Assembly (NCBI RefSeq): GCF_013249045.1
Contig: NZ_JABRWP010000002.1
Coordinates: 372,001-436,000 of the forward strand
Reading direction: 5' to 3'
DNA: 64,000 bases
Origin: Winogradskyella eckloniae
GTDB taxonomy: Bacteria > Bacteroidota > Bacteroidia > Flavobacteriales > Flavobacteriaceae
The notes below the pieces were generated by a model. That model made no database searches. It worked only from the letters and a program-made list of their open reading frames with translations, and had not been told where the DNA came from. This document shows, piece by piece, positions 27,277 to 37,249 of the stretch; position 1 is the first letter of the stretch; the number at the start of each line of letters is the position of its first letter. A program made the position numbers and the translations under genes.

Positions 27277-30200
27277 ATGAAAAATGATGGTAAAAATTTT
27301 GAAAAATTAACCAAAGAGTTCTTTTCTTATCTATTCAACAGGTTAGGTTATATAATCCATAAAGAACGTATTCAATTTAGTGGAACACAAGATGGTTTTG
27401 ATGTTCAATTTGTTATTTGTGAAGACTTAAAAGAAAGGTCAATTTATATTGAATGTAAAGATTATTCAACAGACTTGAAGTTTGGACCTATTTATGCTAA
27501 AGCTATTGATTTAGAATCAAATTATTCATTCAACAAATATGATTTAGCATTATTTATTAGCCCAAGAGCTAATTTTCGCAATAATAGAAATGCTGAAAAA
27601 GTTGAACCAGTATTTGATAAATTTTCATTTACAACAAGGCTTTTAGACCAAGCAAATGGAGTAGAAAACTTATTCGCTCTTAATAAAGACATATATAAAG
27701 AAATATACAAACGTGAATGTAGCCTCAAAATAAATGAGAACGAGGAAATTGAAAAGTTTAAGAGCATCATTCTTTCAAGAGGAAATTTTAGGAAAATCAT
27801 AGTTAGCGAAGAGGATAAAGAAAAATTTATTTCGAACGCCAAAAAATGTTCAAATTATATTCCACGAAGTTTAATTAAGGAAAGAAAAGCTAAGAAGTCT
27901 CATAGATATTTATATCACGAAGAAGATGACTCAGATAATCTAATCTCTATAGTTAAGGGCAATATTTCAAACTCAAAAAATGACGGGTTGGCATTGTTAG
28001 GCAATCCAGGTTTAGGCAAATCTGTAGAATTAGCTGAACTGGCGCAATACTTTTGGAAGAATAGAGAAGAAACGAATACTATTCCTTTTTACAGAGTAAT
28101 AAACAGTTTTACTGTTGATAGTAAAATAAGTGATTTTCTTCCAAAAGACTGGGATAAAATACCTAACCTTTTGATTATTTTGGATGGCTTGGATGAAATA
28201 TCATATATAAATGAGTTCAAGGCTAAACTTCAAAACTTCATTTCTGATAGCAAGGATGAATTTCAGAACATTTATTTTGTTCTAAGTTGTAGAACTAACA
28301 TTTATGAAAATATTGTAAAAGGAATACCAAAATTTGAATGTTTTTTTCTTGATAGTATAAGCTATCAAAGTGCAATAAATCATTTACAGTCAGCATTCAA
28401 ATTTCCTCGTAAAGTAATTTTAGGCTTACATGTTAATGAAGACCAAAGAGAGTTTTTAGAAAATCCCTTTTATTTAAACCTTTTCGGAGAATACTATTCG
28501 GAAAACTCCAGTTTACCAAAAAACAAAACTGACCTAATTGAAAAATATGTTGATAAAAGGTTAGAGGAAGACAGGGTTAGAAAGTTTCAGAATAAAGAAT
28601 ATGATAAGTCTATAATATTTTCCGCATGTAAAAATACTGCATTAACTATAGAGGCAATGCAATCAAGAGTAATTGAAGATTCCAAACTAACAATGTTAAT
28701 TCCAAATCATAAGGCAGAACTAATCAATTCTTGTTTTATTGAAAAAGTTTACAACGCAGATAAATGGCAATTTGAGCATAAAAACCTTCAAGAGTATTTT
28801 GTCTCAAAAGCCTTGATGAAGCTTCCATTTGATGAAATAATTAACTTTATTAGTCTTAATTCTGATAATAATAAAACACACCCTTCATGGTTAAATTCAA
28901 TATCCTATTTGATTAATGATTTAGAATCAACTGATGAAACTTATATAAATTTAATTGAATGGCTTAAAAAATACGATTCAGAAGTTCTATTTAAATCTGA
29001 TTCAGACAGAATATCTAAAGATATAAGATCAGATATTTTTCAAGATTATTTTATTAAAAGATGCAAGGTTAATACTTTATGGATAAGGACTAATGATAGT
29101 GAAACAATAAAAATTGCCAAGTTTGGAGACGACGTTAAAAATATTGATTTTTTAATCTCTGAAATAAATGACACAACAAATCATAGAAGAACAAGAATAT
29201 CTGCTTTTGATTTATTGTCTTACATGAATTTGAATGAAAGAGAAAAAGAAATAAAAGCTTTAATCTTAAAATATTTAGATGATAATAATGAAGATTTTGA
29301 TTTAGATGCTAAATCAGATTTATTAAGATTTGTGAAACGATTAGAATATCATTTAGATGAAGAGTTTTTTACAGAGCTGTTATCTAAGATTAAGGAAAAT
29401 GACTATCATAGAATTTTCACTTCCTTATTGGAATGTTTTCAAAAAGAACTATTCTTAAACGAAAAATCTGTTGACCCCAATAACCATGTTGACTACATTA
29501 AGAAAGTAGCTAACGTAATAAGTGGTAAAATAGAACGAAAACATCTAAAAGACAGAAATATTTCTTCAAATGAAAGGCAGAATTTGAAGAATGTTCTTTT
29601 ACAGTTTAGAAATATTGACTCATTTTTATTTGCTTTAGATTTCCTATTAATTAGAAAAGATAATTATCATCTTAACGAAAGCGAAATCACAGAATCTATT
29701 CAAAGGCTTTCTACTATGTATTCTAAAGATGCTAATATTTTAGATAAGGTTGTGAATTTTATTTACAGAGGCATTGAAAAAAGATTATATCTTTTTGATT
29801 TTGAAAAAGATTTTTCTGAGTTTTTCAAAATTACAAATACTCAACATGAAGCCTTTTTAAAATTCTATGATGTTAGAAATAAGATTGGAATGCGGTTTAT
29901 GTCGCACATAGCTACTGATAAGTGTATTGTATTTTTAGCAGAAGAATACAAGAAAAGTAACATTAAAGATATAGCTGTACTGCATTTCAGAAATAACTTG
30001 AGTTGGCGAAATTTCGAATTAGCAATAAAATTTCAAAGTCTTATTTTAAAGGCCACAAACTATGATTTTAAAGGAGATATTTTAGAGCAAAAAAAGAGAA
30101 ATGAATGGAAGCAACTCCATGAAACCAAAGAAATGTTGAATTTTAATTTATTATTTGATAAAAACAAATTAATAGAATTAGTAGAAGCTTTATTCACTAA

Positions 30201-31524
30201 TCTTCAATCAGAAAAAACAAGTTGGGAGAGTCTTCATGAATTTGAGAAAATATATTGGGAGAGTCTTGAATTACAAAAGTCCATTCCTCAATTAGTCATT
30301 AATATTGTCCATGAGACATTACGTCATTCTAATTCCAAATATGTTACTTGTGATGATGTTCTTAAATTAGTCAACAGCGAATTATACCTAATAAAGAAAA
30401 TTAAAGAAGAAATACATTCTAAGCGTAACAACAGACTAAACAAGCCCATAGAGATTACAAAAGAGCAATATGATTTCATCAATAATTGGTGCCAAGAATC
30501 GATTAAATCTATAAATCTTGAATCAAAATCTTTATTAGATAAAGAGGAATGTGATTTTCTTTGGTATTTTAGAAATCTATTTAATTTAAAGTATCCTGAT
30601 GAAATCCTTTTAGAATTATTGGAAGTTGATGGCACAATGAATTTTAACAGACAGCATCATGGTATTGGCTATATATGTGAAATATTAGATAAATTAACTG
30701 TTGATGACAGGATTATTCTAAATATTGAAAAAGGTATTACTGTTGAGCAAATAAGAAAAAACCACTTTATCTATGCTATTGATAACCGTTTAAGAAAGGC
30801 TTATCCTAAAATAGAAGAGTACTTATTAGATAACAATCAAAACCATTACTTTAGAAAAGAAATCTTAAAGAAATATTATCAAATCAACCCTTCTGTAGAT
30901 TTGCTTAAAAAAATAGCAAACAAAAATATGCAAGAAGAGATTACAGATGATATAGTGTGGTCAATTTTCGATATTCTAATTGAAAATAACCAAAGTGATT
31001 TCGTTATTGATAAAATACTGTATTACTATAATGCAAATGATGAACACTTAAAAGAATTAATCACTATTAAATACCTCATTAAATCGAATTACGAAAAGGC
31101 ATTCCTATACTTTAATAATTGGATTAAAGAGCAAAAAATATATACTCGAAGAACTAAAAATAGTTTACGCACAGAGGACTTTCCTAAGCATCATAACCCA
31201 AAATCTATCCCACATATAATTGAATTAATTAAAACTTACTATGAAAATAATGAGTTTAAATTTGATGCGTATAGCAACCCCATAAGGTTTATTGTTGAAT
31301 CAATTAATGCTATTGCTCAAAACAATTCTCCAGAAGTATGCAAACAACTTATAGAAGAGTTAGAAAAATGCAGACAACCACTTGACAATAATGAGCATGA
31401 TCTATATTATCTTAATCAAGTTTTACTAGATTTAAAAGACATACATATAAAACTTGAATCTAAACCAATGTCCTTTCCTTCTATCGCAAGTAAAATGGAT
31501 AAATTTCAATACTATTTTGCATAG
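27277..31524 (+). CDS. PD-(D/E)XK nuclease-NACHT NTPase, candidate anti-phage STAND protein
   Basis: This 1415-residue protein has three parts. Residues 1-~140 look like an Mrr-type PD-(D/E)XK nuclease: a helix with Glu14, then GTQDGFDVQF with Asp42, then YIECKDY with Glu59 and Lys61. Residues ~230-520 are a NACHT NTPase: Walker A GNPGLGKS at 242-249, Walker B LDGLDE ending at 307, and the NACHT winged-helix motif FEHKNLQEYF at 499-508. The remaining ~900 residues are alpha-helical without obvious enzyme motifs, consistent with a ligand-sensing repeat domain. This is the architecture of bacterial NACHT/Avs defence proteins, where phage recognition drives oligomerisation and effector activation. 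The gene is long, very AT-rich and alone in its transcript, between the replication module and the metal genes. Confidence 0.85.
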   Translation: MKNDGKNFEKLTKEFFSYLFNRLGYIIHKERIQFSGTQDGFDVQFVICEDLKERSIYIECKDYSTDLKFGPIYAKAIDLESNYSFNKYDLALFISPRANFRNNRNAEKVEPVFDKFSFTTRLLDQANGVENLFALNKDIYKEIYKRECSLKINENEEIEKFKSIILSRGNFRKIIVSEEDKEKFISNAKKCSNYIPRSLIKERKAKKSHRYLYHEEDDSDNLISIVKGNISNSKNDGLALLGNPGLGKSVELAELAQYFWKNREETNTIPFYRVINSFTVDSKISDFLPKDWDKIPNLLIILDGLDEISYINEFKAKLQNFISDSKDEFQNIYFVLSCRTNIYENIVKGIPKFECFFLDSISYQSAINHLQSAFKFPRKVILGLHVNEDQREFLENPFYLNLFGEYYSENSSLPKNKTDLIEKYVDKRLEEDRVRKFQNKEYDKSIIFSACKNTALTIEAMQSRVIEDSKLTMLIPNHKAELINSCFIEKVYNADKWQFEHKNLQEYFVSKALMKLPFDEIINFISLNSDNNKTHPSWLNSISYLINDLESTDETYINLIEWLKKYDSEVLFKSDSDRISKDIRSDIFQDYFIKRCKVNTLWIRTNDSETIKIAKFGDDVKNIDFLISEINDTTNHRRTRISAFDLLSYMNLNEREKEIKALILKYLDDNNEDFDLDAKSDLLRFVKRLEYHLDEEFFTELLSKIKENDYHRIFTSLLECFQKELFLNEKSVDPNNHVDYIKKVANVISGKIERKHLKDRNISSNERQNLKNVLLQFRNIDSFLFALDFLLIRKDNYHLNESEITESIQRLSTMYSKDANILDKVVNFIYRGIEKRLYLFDFEKDFSEFFKITNTQHEAFLKFYDVRNKIGMRFMSHIATDKCIVFLAEEYKKSNIKDIAVLHFRNNLSWRNFELAIKFQSLILKATNYDFKGDILEQKKRNEWKQLHETKEMLNFNLLFDKNKLIELVEALFTNLQSEKTSWESLHEFEKIYWESLELQKSIPQLVINIVHETLRHSNSKYVTCDDVLKLVNSELYLIKKIKEEIHSKRNNRLNKPIEITKEQYDFINNWCQESIKSINLESKSLLDKEECDFLWYFRNLFNLKYPDEILLELLEVDGTMNFNRQHHGIGYICEILDKLTVDDRIILNIEKGITVEQIRKNHFIYAIDNRLRKAYPKIEEYLLDNNQNHYFRKEILKKYYQINPSVDLLKKIANKNMQEEITDDIVWSIFDILIENNQSDFVIDKILYYYNANDEHLKELITIKYLIKSNYEKAFLYFNNWIKEQKIYTRRTKNSLRTEDFPKHHNPKSIPHIIELIKTYYENNEFKFDAYSNPIRFIVESINAIAQNNSPEVCKQLIEELEKCRQPLDNNEHDLYYLNQVLLDLKDIHIKLESKPMSFPSIASKMDKFQYYFA

Positions 31525-31594
31525 AAATAATCTGAAAATTAACATCATTAAATTATTTCTTTCACACTTCTACACTTGTGCTTTACTTGCCTAA

Positions 31595-31717
31595 AACAGG
31601 GGGTTCTTGTCTGTACTTCCTAATCAAAACATTCTAACCAAAAAAGAAATTCTTGAGGTGGTTTATGAACTTTATGAGCTTACGGATGAAGAAATAGCGA
31701 ATGTAGAACATAATTAA
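31595..31717 (+). pseudogene. C-terminal remnant of a restriction-modification methyltransferase
   Basis: An open frame without a start codon ends at 31717 and encodes LTKKEILEVVYELYELTDEE followed by IANVEHN. This resembles the extreme C-terminus of Eco57I/type IIG-like restriction-methylase proteins, which commonly end in a VYELYGLTEEEI-like helix. Upstream the frame meets a stop at 31592-31594 and no other methylase motif is present. Only the tail appears to remain, directly behind the NACHT gene. The assignment rests on about 30 residues, so it is tentative. Confidence 0.45.
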
Positions 31718-31778
31718 CCTCTAAACTTCTGTTAAACAAAATCAATAGTTGTTAAAATTTCATAATTTTGTAATTAAT

Positions 31779-32192
31779 ATGAAACAAGTATTCCATAAAA
31801 TAATGTCTTTAGCAATGGCTTTTGTAGTGTTATGCTCTACAATGTCATTTACGCTTAATATGCATTTTTGTGGAGATGCTTTAGTAGAAACAGCTGTTTT
31901 TAATAAGGCTAAGGGTTGTGGTATGGAAATGCAAAAGCCTTCTACTGAAGGATGTGCTATTACAAAGAAAAACTGTTGTAATGATGAACAATTGGTAGTT
32001 GATGGTCAAGACGAACTACAATTACAAGTTGACAAAATTTCTTTTGAACAACAAGTTTTCATTGCCTCATTTGTTTATACCTATATTAACCTTTTTGAAG
32101 GTTTAGATAACAATGTATCTTCTTTTGAAGAATACGATCCACCACTCGTCGTCAGGCAAATCTTCAAGATTGACGAGACTTATTTAATTTGA
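31779..32192 (+). CDS. HYC_CC_PP-type small exported protein of the metal cluster
   Basis: I start it at the ATG at 31779 because a clean signal peptide follows (MKQVFHKIMSLAMAFVVLCS). The 137-residue precursor has the three marks of a Bacteroidetes small-protein family: an HFC motif (NMHFCGDALV), a double cysteine (KKNCCNDEQ) and a proline pair (EYDPPLVV). Additional cysteines and methionines (GCGMEMQK) suggest metal handling in the periplasm. Such genes usually precede Cus-type RND or TonB-linked copper genes, as here. A TAATTTTG box at 31763-31770 is a possible promoter, but lies only 8 bases from the ATG. Confidence 0.7.
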   Translation: MKQVFHKIMSLAMAFVVLCSTMSFTLNMHFCGDALVETAVFNKAKGCGMEMQKPSTEGCAITKKNCCNDEQLVVDGQDELQLQVDKISFEQQVFIASFVYTYINLFEGLDNNVSSFEEYDPPLVVRQIFKIDETYLI

Positions 32193-32213
32193 TTTTTAAA
32201 CAATAGACTGTTT

Positions 32214-32244
32214 TATCCTATGACTTTATAATGTCATAAGGATA
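32214..32244. promoter_or_regulatory. Inverted repeat upstream of the Cus-type permease gene
   Basis: TATCCTATGAC and GTCATAAGGATA form an inverted repeat of 11-12 bases with one bulged base and an 8-base centre (TTTATAAT). It lies 22 bp after the preceding stop and 60 bp before the permease ATG. It could be an operator or an RNA hairpin; there is no T-run that would make it a standard terminator. Confidence 0.5.
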
Positions 32245-32303
32245 ATTTGTTGTATTCGGTGTTTTCCTAACGCCAATGTCTAACTGTTTAATAATCAAAA
32301 TAT

Positions 32304-35300
32304 ATGCTTAATAAAGCAATCAAATTTCTTATAGAGAATAAACTCGTTGCAGTTCTGCTACTTGCCCTTTTTGTTGGATGGGGAACTGTAAACGCACCTT
32401 TCAATTGGGATACAGGGTTTTTACCAAGTAATCCTGTGGCTGTTGATGCCATTCCAGATATCGGAGAAAATCAACAAATTGTATTTACAAAGTGGGATGG
32501 TCGTTCGCCACAAGATATAGAAGACCAAATCACTTATCCATTAACGACTTCTTTACTCGGTATTCCAGGAGTAAAAACGATTCGTAGTTCGTCTATGTTC
32601 GGCTTTTCAAGTATCTATATCATTTTTGAAGAAGATGTAGAATTCTATTGGAGTCGTAGTCGTATTCTAGAAAAACTCAATTCATTACCAAGTGGTTTAT
32701 TACCTGAAGGTGTTAATCCTGCTTTGGGTCCAGATGCAACAGGATTAGGACAAATATTTTGGTACACTCTTGAAGGTAGAGATGAAAATGGAAATGTTAC
32801 TGGTGGTTGGGATTTACACGAACTGCGTAGCATTCAAGATTACTATGTGAAATATGCTTTATCTACTGCAAGCGGTGTTTCTGAAGTCGCTTCCATTGGT
32901 GGTTATGTACAGGAGTATCAGGTGGATGTCAATCCAGAGCTGATGCGTCAATATAACATTAGTTTAAACCAGATTGTAAAAGCGGTTAAAAGTAGTAATC
33001 AAGATATTGGTGCGCAGACTATAGAAATTAATCAAGCTGAATATTTAGTACGTGGTTTGGGTTATGTGAAATCTGTTGAAGATATTGAAAATGCTGTAGT
33101 TACTTCAGAGGATTTTACTTCAATTAAGATTAAAGACATTGGTAAAGTATCATTAGGTCCAGCAACACGAAGAGGTTTATTGGATAAAGAAGGTGCGGAA
33201 GTCGTTGGTGGTGTTGTAGTGGCACGATATGGTGCAAATCCAATGGAAGTCATTAATAATGTAAAGGCGCAAATTGAGGAGCTGAAAGGTGGATTACCTT
33301 CAAAGGTATTGGCAGATGGACGAACATCTCAATTAACAGTTGTTCCTTTCTATGATCGTACCGAGCTTATTGAAGAAACATTAGACACGCTTAATGAAGC
33401 GTTGACACTAGAAATATTAATTACCATTTTGGTTATTATTGTTATGGTTTTTAATTTAAGAGCTTCTATTTTAATTTCTGGATTGCTGCCTGTCGCCGTA
33501 TTAATGGTATTTGTTACCATGAAACTGTTTAACGTTGATGCCAATATTGTAGCCCTTTCAGGAATTGCTATTGCTATTGGAACTATGGTAGATGTAGGCG
33601 TCATTCTCGCAGAAAATATGATTCGCCATCTCGATGATGACAAATTACGATTACGAGAAGATGGTACAGAGTTAACTACGAATGAAGTAGTTTATAATGC
33701 GACTGCCGAAGTTTCTGGAGCGATTTTAACCGCGGTATTAACCACAATTATCAGTTTTGTTCCTGTGTTTACAATGATTGGTGCAGAAGGAAAACTATTT
33801 AGACCACTTGCTTTTACCAAAACGATGGCGTTATCAGCATCTTTGGTCATTGCATTGTTTTTAATTCCACCATTTGCAGCTTATTTATTCAGAAAAACAT
33901 CACTTAAAAATTCTTTTAAGCATATTTTAAATGGTGCTTTAATAATTGCTGGAATAGCAATTATGGTTACTGGATATTGGTTAGGGATTATTTTAATTGC
34001 TTTTGGTATTACTGGTTTACTTGGAGTCTTTGGTAAACTAAATAAGAAAAACAGCAATCTTGTAAATATTATTATTTCGTGTACTGCCATTATATTTTTA
34101 CTTGCCGAATATTGGAGACCACTAGGCTTTGACAGAAGTATTTTAGTCAATCTTATTTTTGTAGCTATTATTTGCTTCGGAATTTTAGGAATATTTTCAA
34201 TTTTCAGAAAGTATTATGGTCAAATTTTAAATTGGGCTTTAGCAAACAAGTTATTGTTTTTAATTATTCCGGCAACTGTGCTTGTTTCTGGAGGATGGAT
34301 TATGAACAATACAGGAAAAGAATTTATGCCATCTCTAAACGAAGGTTCTTTTCTATTAATGCCAACCTCATTACCACACTCTGGCGTTGAAGAAAACAAA
34401 AGAGTGCTTCAACAATTAGATATGGCAGTAGCTACTATTCCAGAAATTGAAACCGTAGTTGGAAAAGCTGGTCGAACAGAATCTGCATTAGATCCTGCGC
34501 CTTTATCTATGTACGAAAACATGATTCAGTATAAGTCTGAATACATGCGTAACTCAAAAGGAAAAAGACAACGTTACAAAGTAAACGATGATGGTGCTTT
34601 TGAATTGAAAGATGGAACATTTATCGCCAATCCTAATAATTCCGAAAATGTTGTTTTTACAAAAGTTATACATGCTCAACTTATCGAAGATAATGATGGC
34701 GAATTCTATCGTAATTGGCGACCAGAAATTAATAGTCCTGATGATATTTGGAATGAAATAGTTAGAGTTACCAAATTACCTGGCGTTACGTCTGCACCAA
34801 AATTACAACCCATAGAAACCAGATTAGTTATGCTTCAAACAGGTATGCGAGCACCAATGGGAATAAAAGTAAAAGGACAAGATTTAAAACAAATCGAAGT
34901 GTTTGGTTTGCAATTAGAAAGTCTTTTAAAACAGGCAAAAGGTGTTAAGGTTGAAGCTGTTTTTGCAGATAGAATTGTTGGTAAACCGTATTTGCTCATT
35001 GATATTGATAGGGAAAAGATAGCACGTTATGGTGTGTCAATTGAAGATGTGCAAAACGTGCTAAAGGTTGCAATAGGTGGTATGGCTTTAACGCAAACGG
35101 TTGAAGGTAGAGAGCGTTATGCTGTTAGAGTACGTTATCCAAGAGAGCTGCGTGGTAATCCAGAAGATATAAAAGGGATTTATATTCCTGTTGAAAAAGG
35201 AAGCCCTGTTCCATTAAGTGAGTTGGCGACTATTCAGTATGAGCAAGGACCACAGGTAATTAAAAGTGAAGACACCTTTTTAGTTGGCTATGTGTTGTTT

Positions 35301-36032
35301 GATAAATTAGATGGGTATGCAGAAGTGGATGTTGTTGAAAATGCGCAAGCTTTATTTCAGCAGAAAATAGATTCAGGAGCATTAACTGTTCCAAAAGGCA
35401 TCAGCTATAAATTTACAGGAACTTATGAAAATCAGTTACGAGCAGAAAAAACGCTTTCTGTTGTCGTTCCATTAGCCCTTGCTATTATTTTCTTGATACT
35501 GTATTTCCAGTTCAAATCTGTTACTACGTCACTCATGGTGTTTACAGGAATAACGGTTGCATTTGCAGGTGGTTTTATAATGATATGGCTGTATGGTCAA
35601 GATTGGTTTTTTAATTTTAGTTTATTTGGCGAGAATATGCGAGACCTTTTCAATATGAAAACCATCAATTTAAGTGTGGCAGTTTGGGTAGGTTTTATAG
35701 CCCTATTTGGTATTGCTACAGATGATGGAGTTGTTATGGCAACATACCTCACACAAACTTTTGAGCGTGAAAAACCTGCCGATAAAAATAGCATAAGAAC
35801 TTCCGCTTTACAAGCAGCCGAAAAACGTATTCGTCCGTGTTTAATGACAACAGTTACTACTATTTTGGCGCTGTTGCCTGTATTGACATCCACAGGAAAA
35901 GGAAGTGATATTATGATACCTATGGCAATTCCAATATTTGGAGGCATGGTTATAGACATTACCTCTTACTTTATTGTACCAGTATTATATAGCTGGAGAG
36001 AAGAGTTTAAATTGAAAAGAGCAAACAAATGA
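32304..36032 (+). CDS. cusA: CusA/CzcA-family heavy-metal efflux RND permease
   Basis: This inner-membrane proton-driven pump exports monovalent metal ions such as Cu+ or Ag+ across the envelope with the adaptor and TolC proteins encoded nearby. It begins LLIENKLVAVLLLALFVGWG-like TM1 and contains VDAIPDIGENQQIVFTKWDGRSP, a heavy-metal RND signature. The TM4 charged motif is in GTMVDVGVILAENM near residue 426. At 1242 residues it is about 200 longer than E. coli CusA. Extra hydrophobic helices at about 525-635 lie between the two halves, and an additional segment at about 750-790 lies in the periplasmic part. Its stop overlaps the next start (ATGA). Confidence 0.9.
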   Translation: MLNKAIKFLIENKLVAVLLLALFVGWGTVNAPFNWDTGFLPSNPVAVDAIPDIGENQQIVFTKWDGRSPQDIEDQITYPLTTSLLGIPGVKTIRSSSMFGFSSIYIIFEEDVEFYWSRSRILEKLNSLPSGLLPEGVNPALGPDATGLGQIFWYTLEGRDENGNVTGGWDLHELRSIQDYYVKYALSTASGVSEVASIGGYVQEYQVDVNPELMRQYNISLNQIVKAVKSSNQDIGAQTIEINQAEYLVRGLGYVKSVEDIENAVVTSEDFTSIKIKDIGKVSLGPATRRGLLDKEGAEVVGGVVVARYGANPMEVINNVKAQIEELKGGLPSKVLADGRTSQLTVVPFYDRTELIEETLDTLNEALTLEILITILVIIVMVFNLRASILISGLLPVAVLMVFVTMKLFNVDANIVALSGIAIAIGTMVDVGVILAENMIRHLDDDKLRLREDGTELTTNEVVYNATAEVSGAILTAVLTTIISFVPVFTMIGAEGKLFRPLAFTKTMALSASLVIALFLIPPFAAYLFRKTSLKNSFKHILNGALIIAGIAIMVTGYWLGIILIAFGITGLLGVFGKLNKKNSNLVNIIISCTAIIFLLAEYWRPLGFDRSILVNLIFVAIICFGILGIFSIFRKYYGQILNWALANKLLFLIIPATVLVSGGWIMNNTGKEFMPSLNEGSFLLMPTSLPHSGVEENKRVLQQLDMAVATIPEIETVVGKAGRTESALDPAPLSMYENMIQYKSEYMRNSKGKRQRYKVNDDGAFELKDGTFIANPNNSENVVFTKVIHAQLIEDNDGEFYRNWRPEINSPDDIWNEIVRVTKLPGVTSAPKLQPIETRLVMLQTGMRAPMGIKVKGQDLKQIEVFGLQLESLLKQAKGVKVEAVFADRIVGKPYLLIDIDREKIARYGVSIEDVQNVLKVAIGGMALTQTVEGRERYAVRVRYPRELRGNPEDIKGIYIPVEKGSPVPLSELATIQYEQGPQVIKSEDTFLVGYVLFDKLDGYAEVDVVENAQALFQQKIDSGALTVPKGISYKFTGTYENQLRAEKTLSVVVPLALAIIFLILYFQFKSVTTSLMVFTGITVAFAGGFIMIWLYGQDWFFNFSLFGENMRDLFNMKTINLSVAVWVGFIALFGIATDDGVVMATYLTQTFEREKPADKNSIRTSALQAAEKRIRPCLMTTVTTILALLPVLTSTGKGSDIMIPMAIPIFGGMVIDITSYFIVPVLYSWREEFKLKRANK

Positions 36033-37246
36033 AAAAAATAATTTATACACTCATAGGTTTATTAACTTTTAGTGTCTCAAATGCACAAGAATTAGAAACA
36101 CTTATTAATGAAGCTCTAACTAATAATCCTGAAATTCAAAAATTTGAATTTCAGTATAGTATTGCTTCCGAAAAAGTGAATGAGGTCAATACCATTCCTA
36201 ATACTGAATTTGGCGTGGGTTACTTCGTAAGTGAACCAGAAACCCGAACAGGAGCGCAACGCTTTAAAGTATCCGCTAAACAAATGTTACCGTGGTTTGG
36301 TACAATTGCTTCACGAGAAAATTATGTGAGTTCATTGGCTGATGCAAAATATGAAGACATTGTTATTGCTAAGCGAAAATTGATGGCTTCTGTATCACAA
36401 TCCTATTATAATCTTTACTCTAATAAAGCAAAGCAAGAGGTTTTAAGCGAGAATATTAAACTATTGGAAACCTACGAAACGTTAGCACTAACCTCGGTTG
36501 AAGTTGGCAAAGCTTCAGTGGTAGATGTGTTGCGATTGCAAATGCGTCAAAACGAAATGCAACAAATAAAAGATGTTTTAAGTCAACAGTTTTTAGCAGA
36601 ACAAACTAATTTCAATAAGCTCTTGAGCAGGAAAAATGATACTGCTGTTAGTGTGGTAGATAGTTTAATGATGCCTTCAGAAGACTTTGAATTCACTTCT
36701 AAAAATTTAGCCTTACACCCTGAATTACTAAAATTCGATAAATTTTATAAGTCGGTAGAGCAATCCGAATTATTAAACCAAAAAGAAAGCAGTCCAATGA
36801 TTGGTTTTGGCTTGGATTATATCAATGTTTCCGAAAGACCAGATATGAGTTTTTTAGATAACGGTAAAGATATTGTAATGCCAATGGTTTCGGTGTCCAT
36901 CCCAATATTCAATAAGAAATACAAATCTCAAACCAAGCAAAATAAGTTGCAACAACAGGAAATTACGGCTCAAAAACAAGAACGATTAAACACTTTGGAA
37001 ACGCTTTTAAGTAAAGCAATTAATGAGCGTATTTCGACAAGAATAAGTTATGAGACTCAAACCAAGAACTTAAAACAAGCCAAAGATGCTGAAGACATTT
37101 TAATTAAAAGCTATGAAACAGGAACGATTGATTTTAATGACGTTTTAGATATTCAAGAACTACAATTAAAGTTTCAAATGAACCAAATAGAGTCTATTAA
37201 GGGCTACTATGTGCAAAGCACAATTATTAATTATTTAATTCAATAA
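36029..37246 (+). CDS. TolC-family outer-membrane efflux protein (CusC-like)
   Basis: The 405-residue precursor has a signal peptide (MKKIIYTLIGLLTFSVSNAQ) and two long coiled-coil repeats typical of outer-membrane efflux channels (ASRENYVSSLADAKYEDI; then QTKNLKQAKDAEDILIKSYE). Its length is normal for Bacteroidetes TolC proteins. It overlaps the permease gene by four bases and is followed after three bases by the HMA-MauE gene. It should form the outer-membrane exit of the Cus-type pump. Confidence 0.88.
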   Translation: MKKIIYTLIGLLTFSVSNAQELETLINEALTNNPEIQKFEFQYSIASEKVNEVNTIPNTEFGVGYFVSEPETRTGAQRFKVSAKQMLPWFGTIASRENYVSSLADAKYEDIVIAKRKLMASVSQSYYNLYSNKAKQEVLSENIKLLETYETLALTSVEVGKASVVDVLRLQMRQNEMQQIKDVLSQQFLAEQTNFNKLLSRKNDTAVSVVDSLMMPSEDFEFTSKNLALHPELLKFDKFYKSVEQSELLNQKESSPMIGFGLDYINVSERPDMSFLDNGKDIVMPMVSVSIPIFNKKYKSQTKQNKLQQQEITAQKQERLNTLETLLSKAINERISTRISYETQTKNLKQAKDAEDILIKSYETGTIDFNDVLDIQELQLKFQMNQIESIKGYYVQSTIINYLIQ

Positions 37247-37249
37247 AAT

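Noticed and set aside
31763..31770. TAATTTTG as a definite promoter of the HYC_CC_PP gene
   Set aside because: It fits TAnnTTTG, but lies eight bases before the ATG and has no -33 element at a usual distance, so I mention it only in the gene entry.
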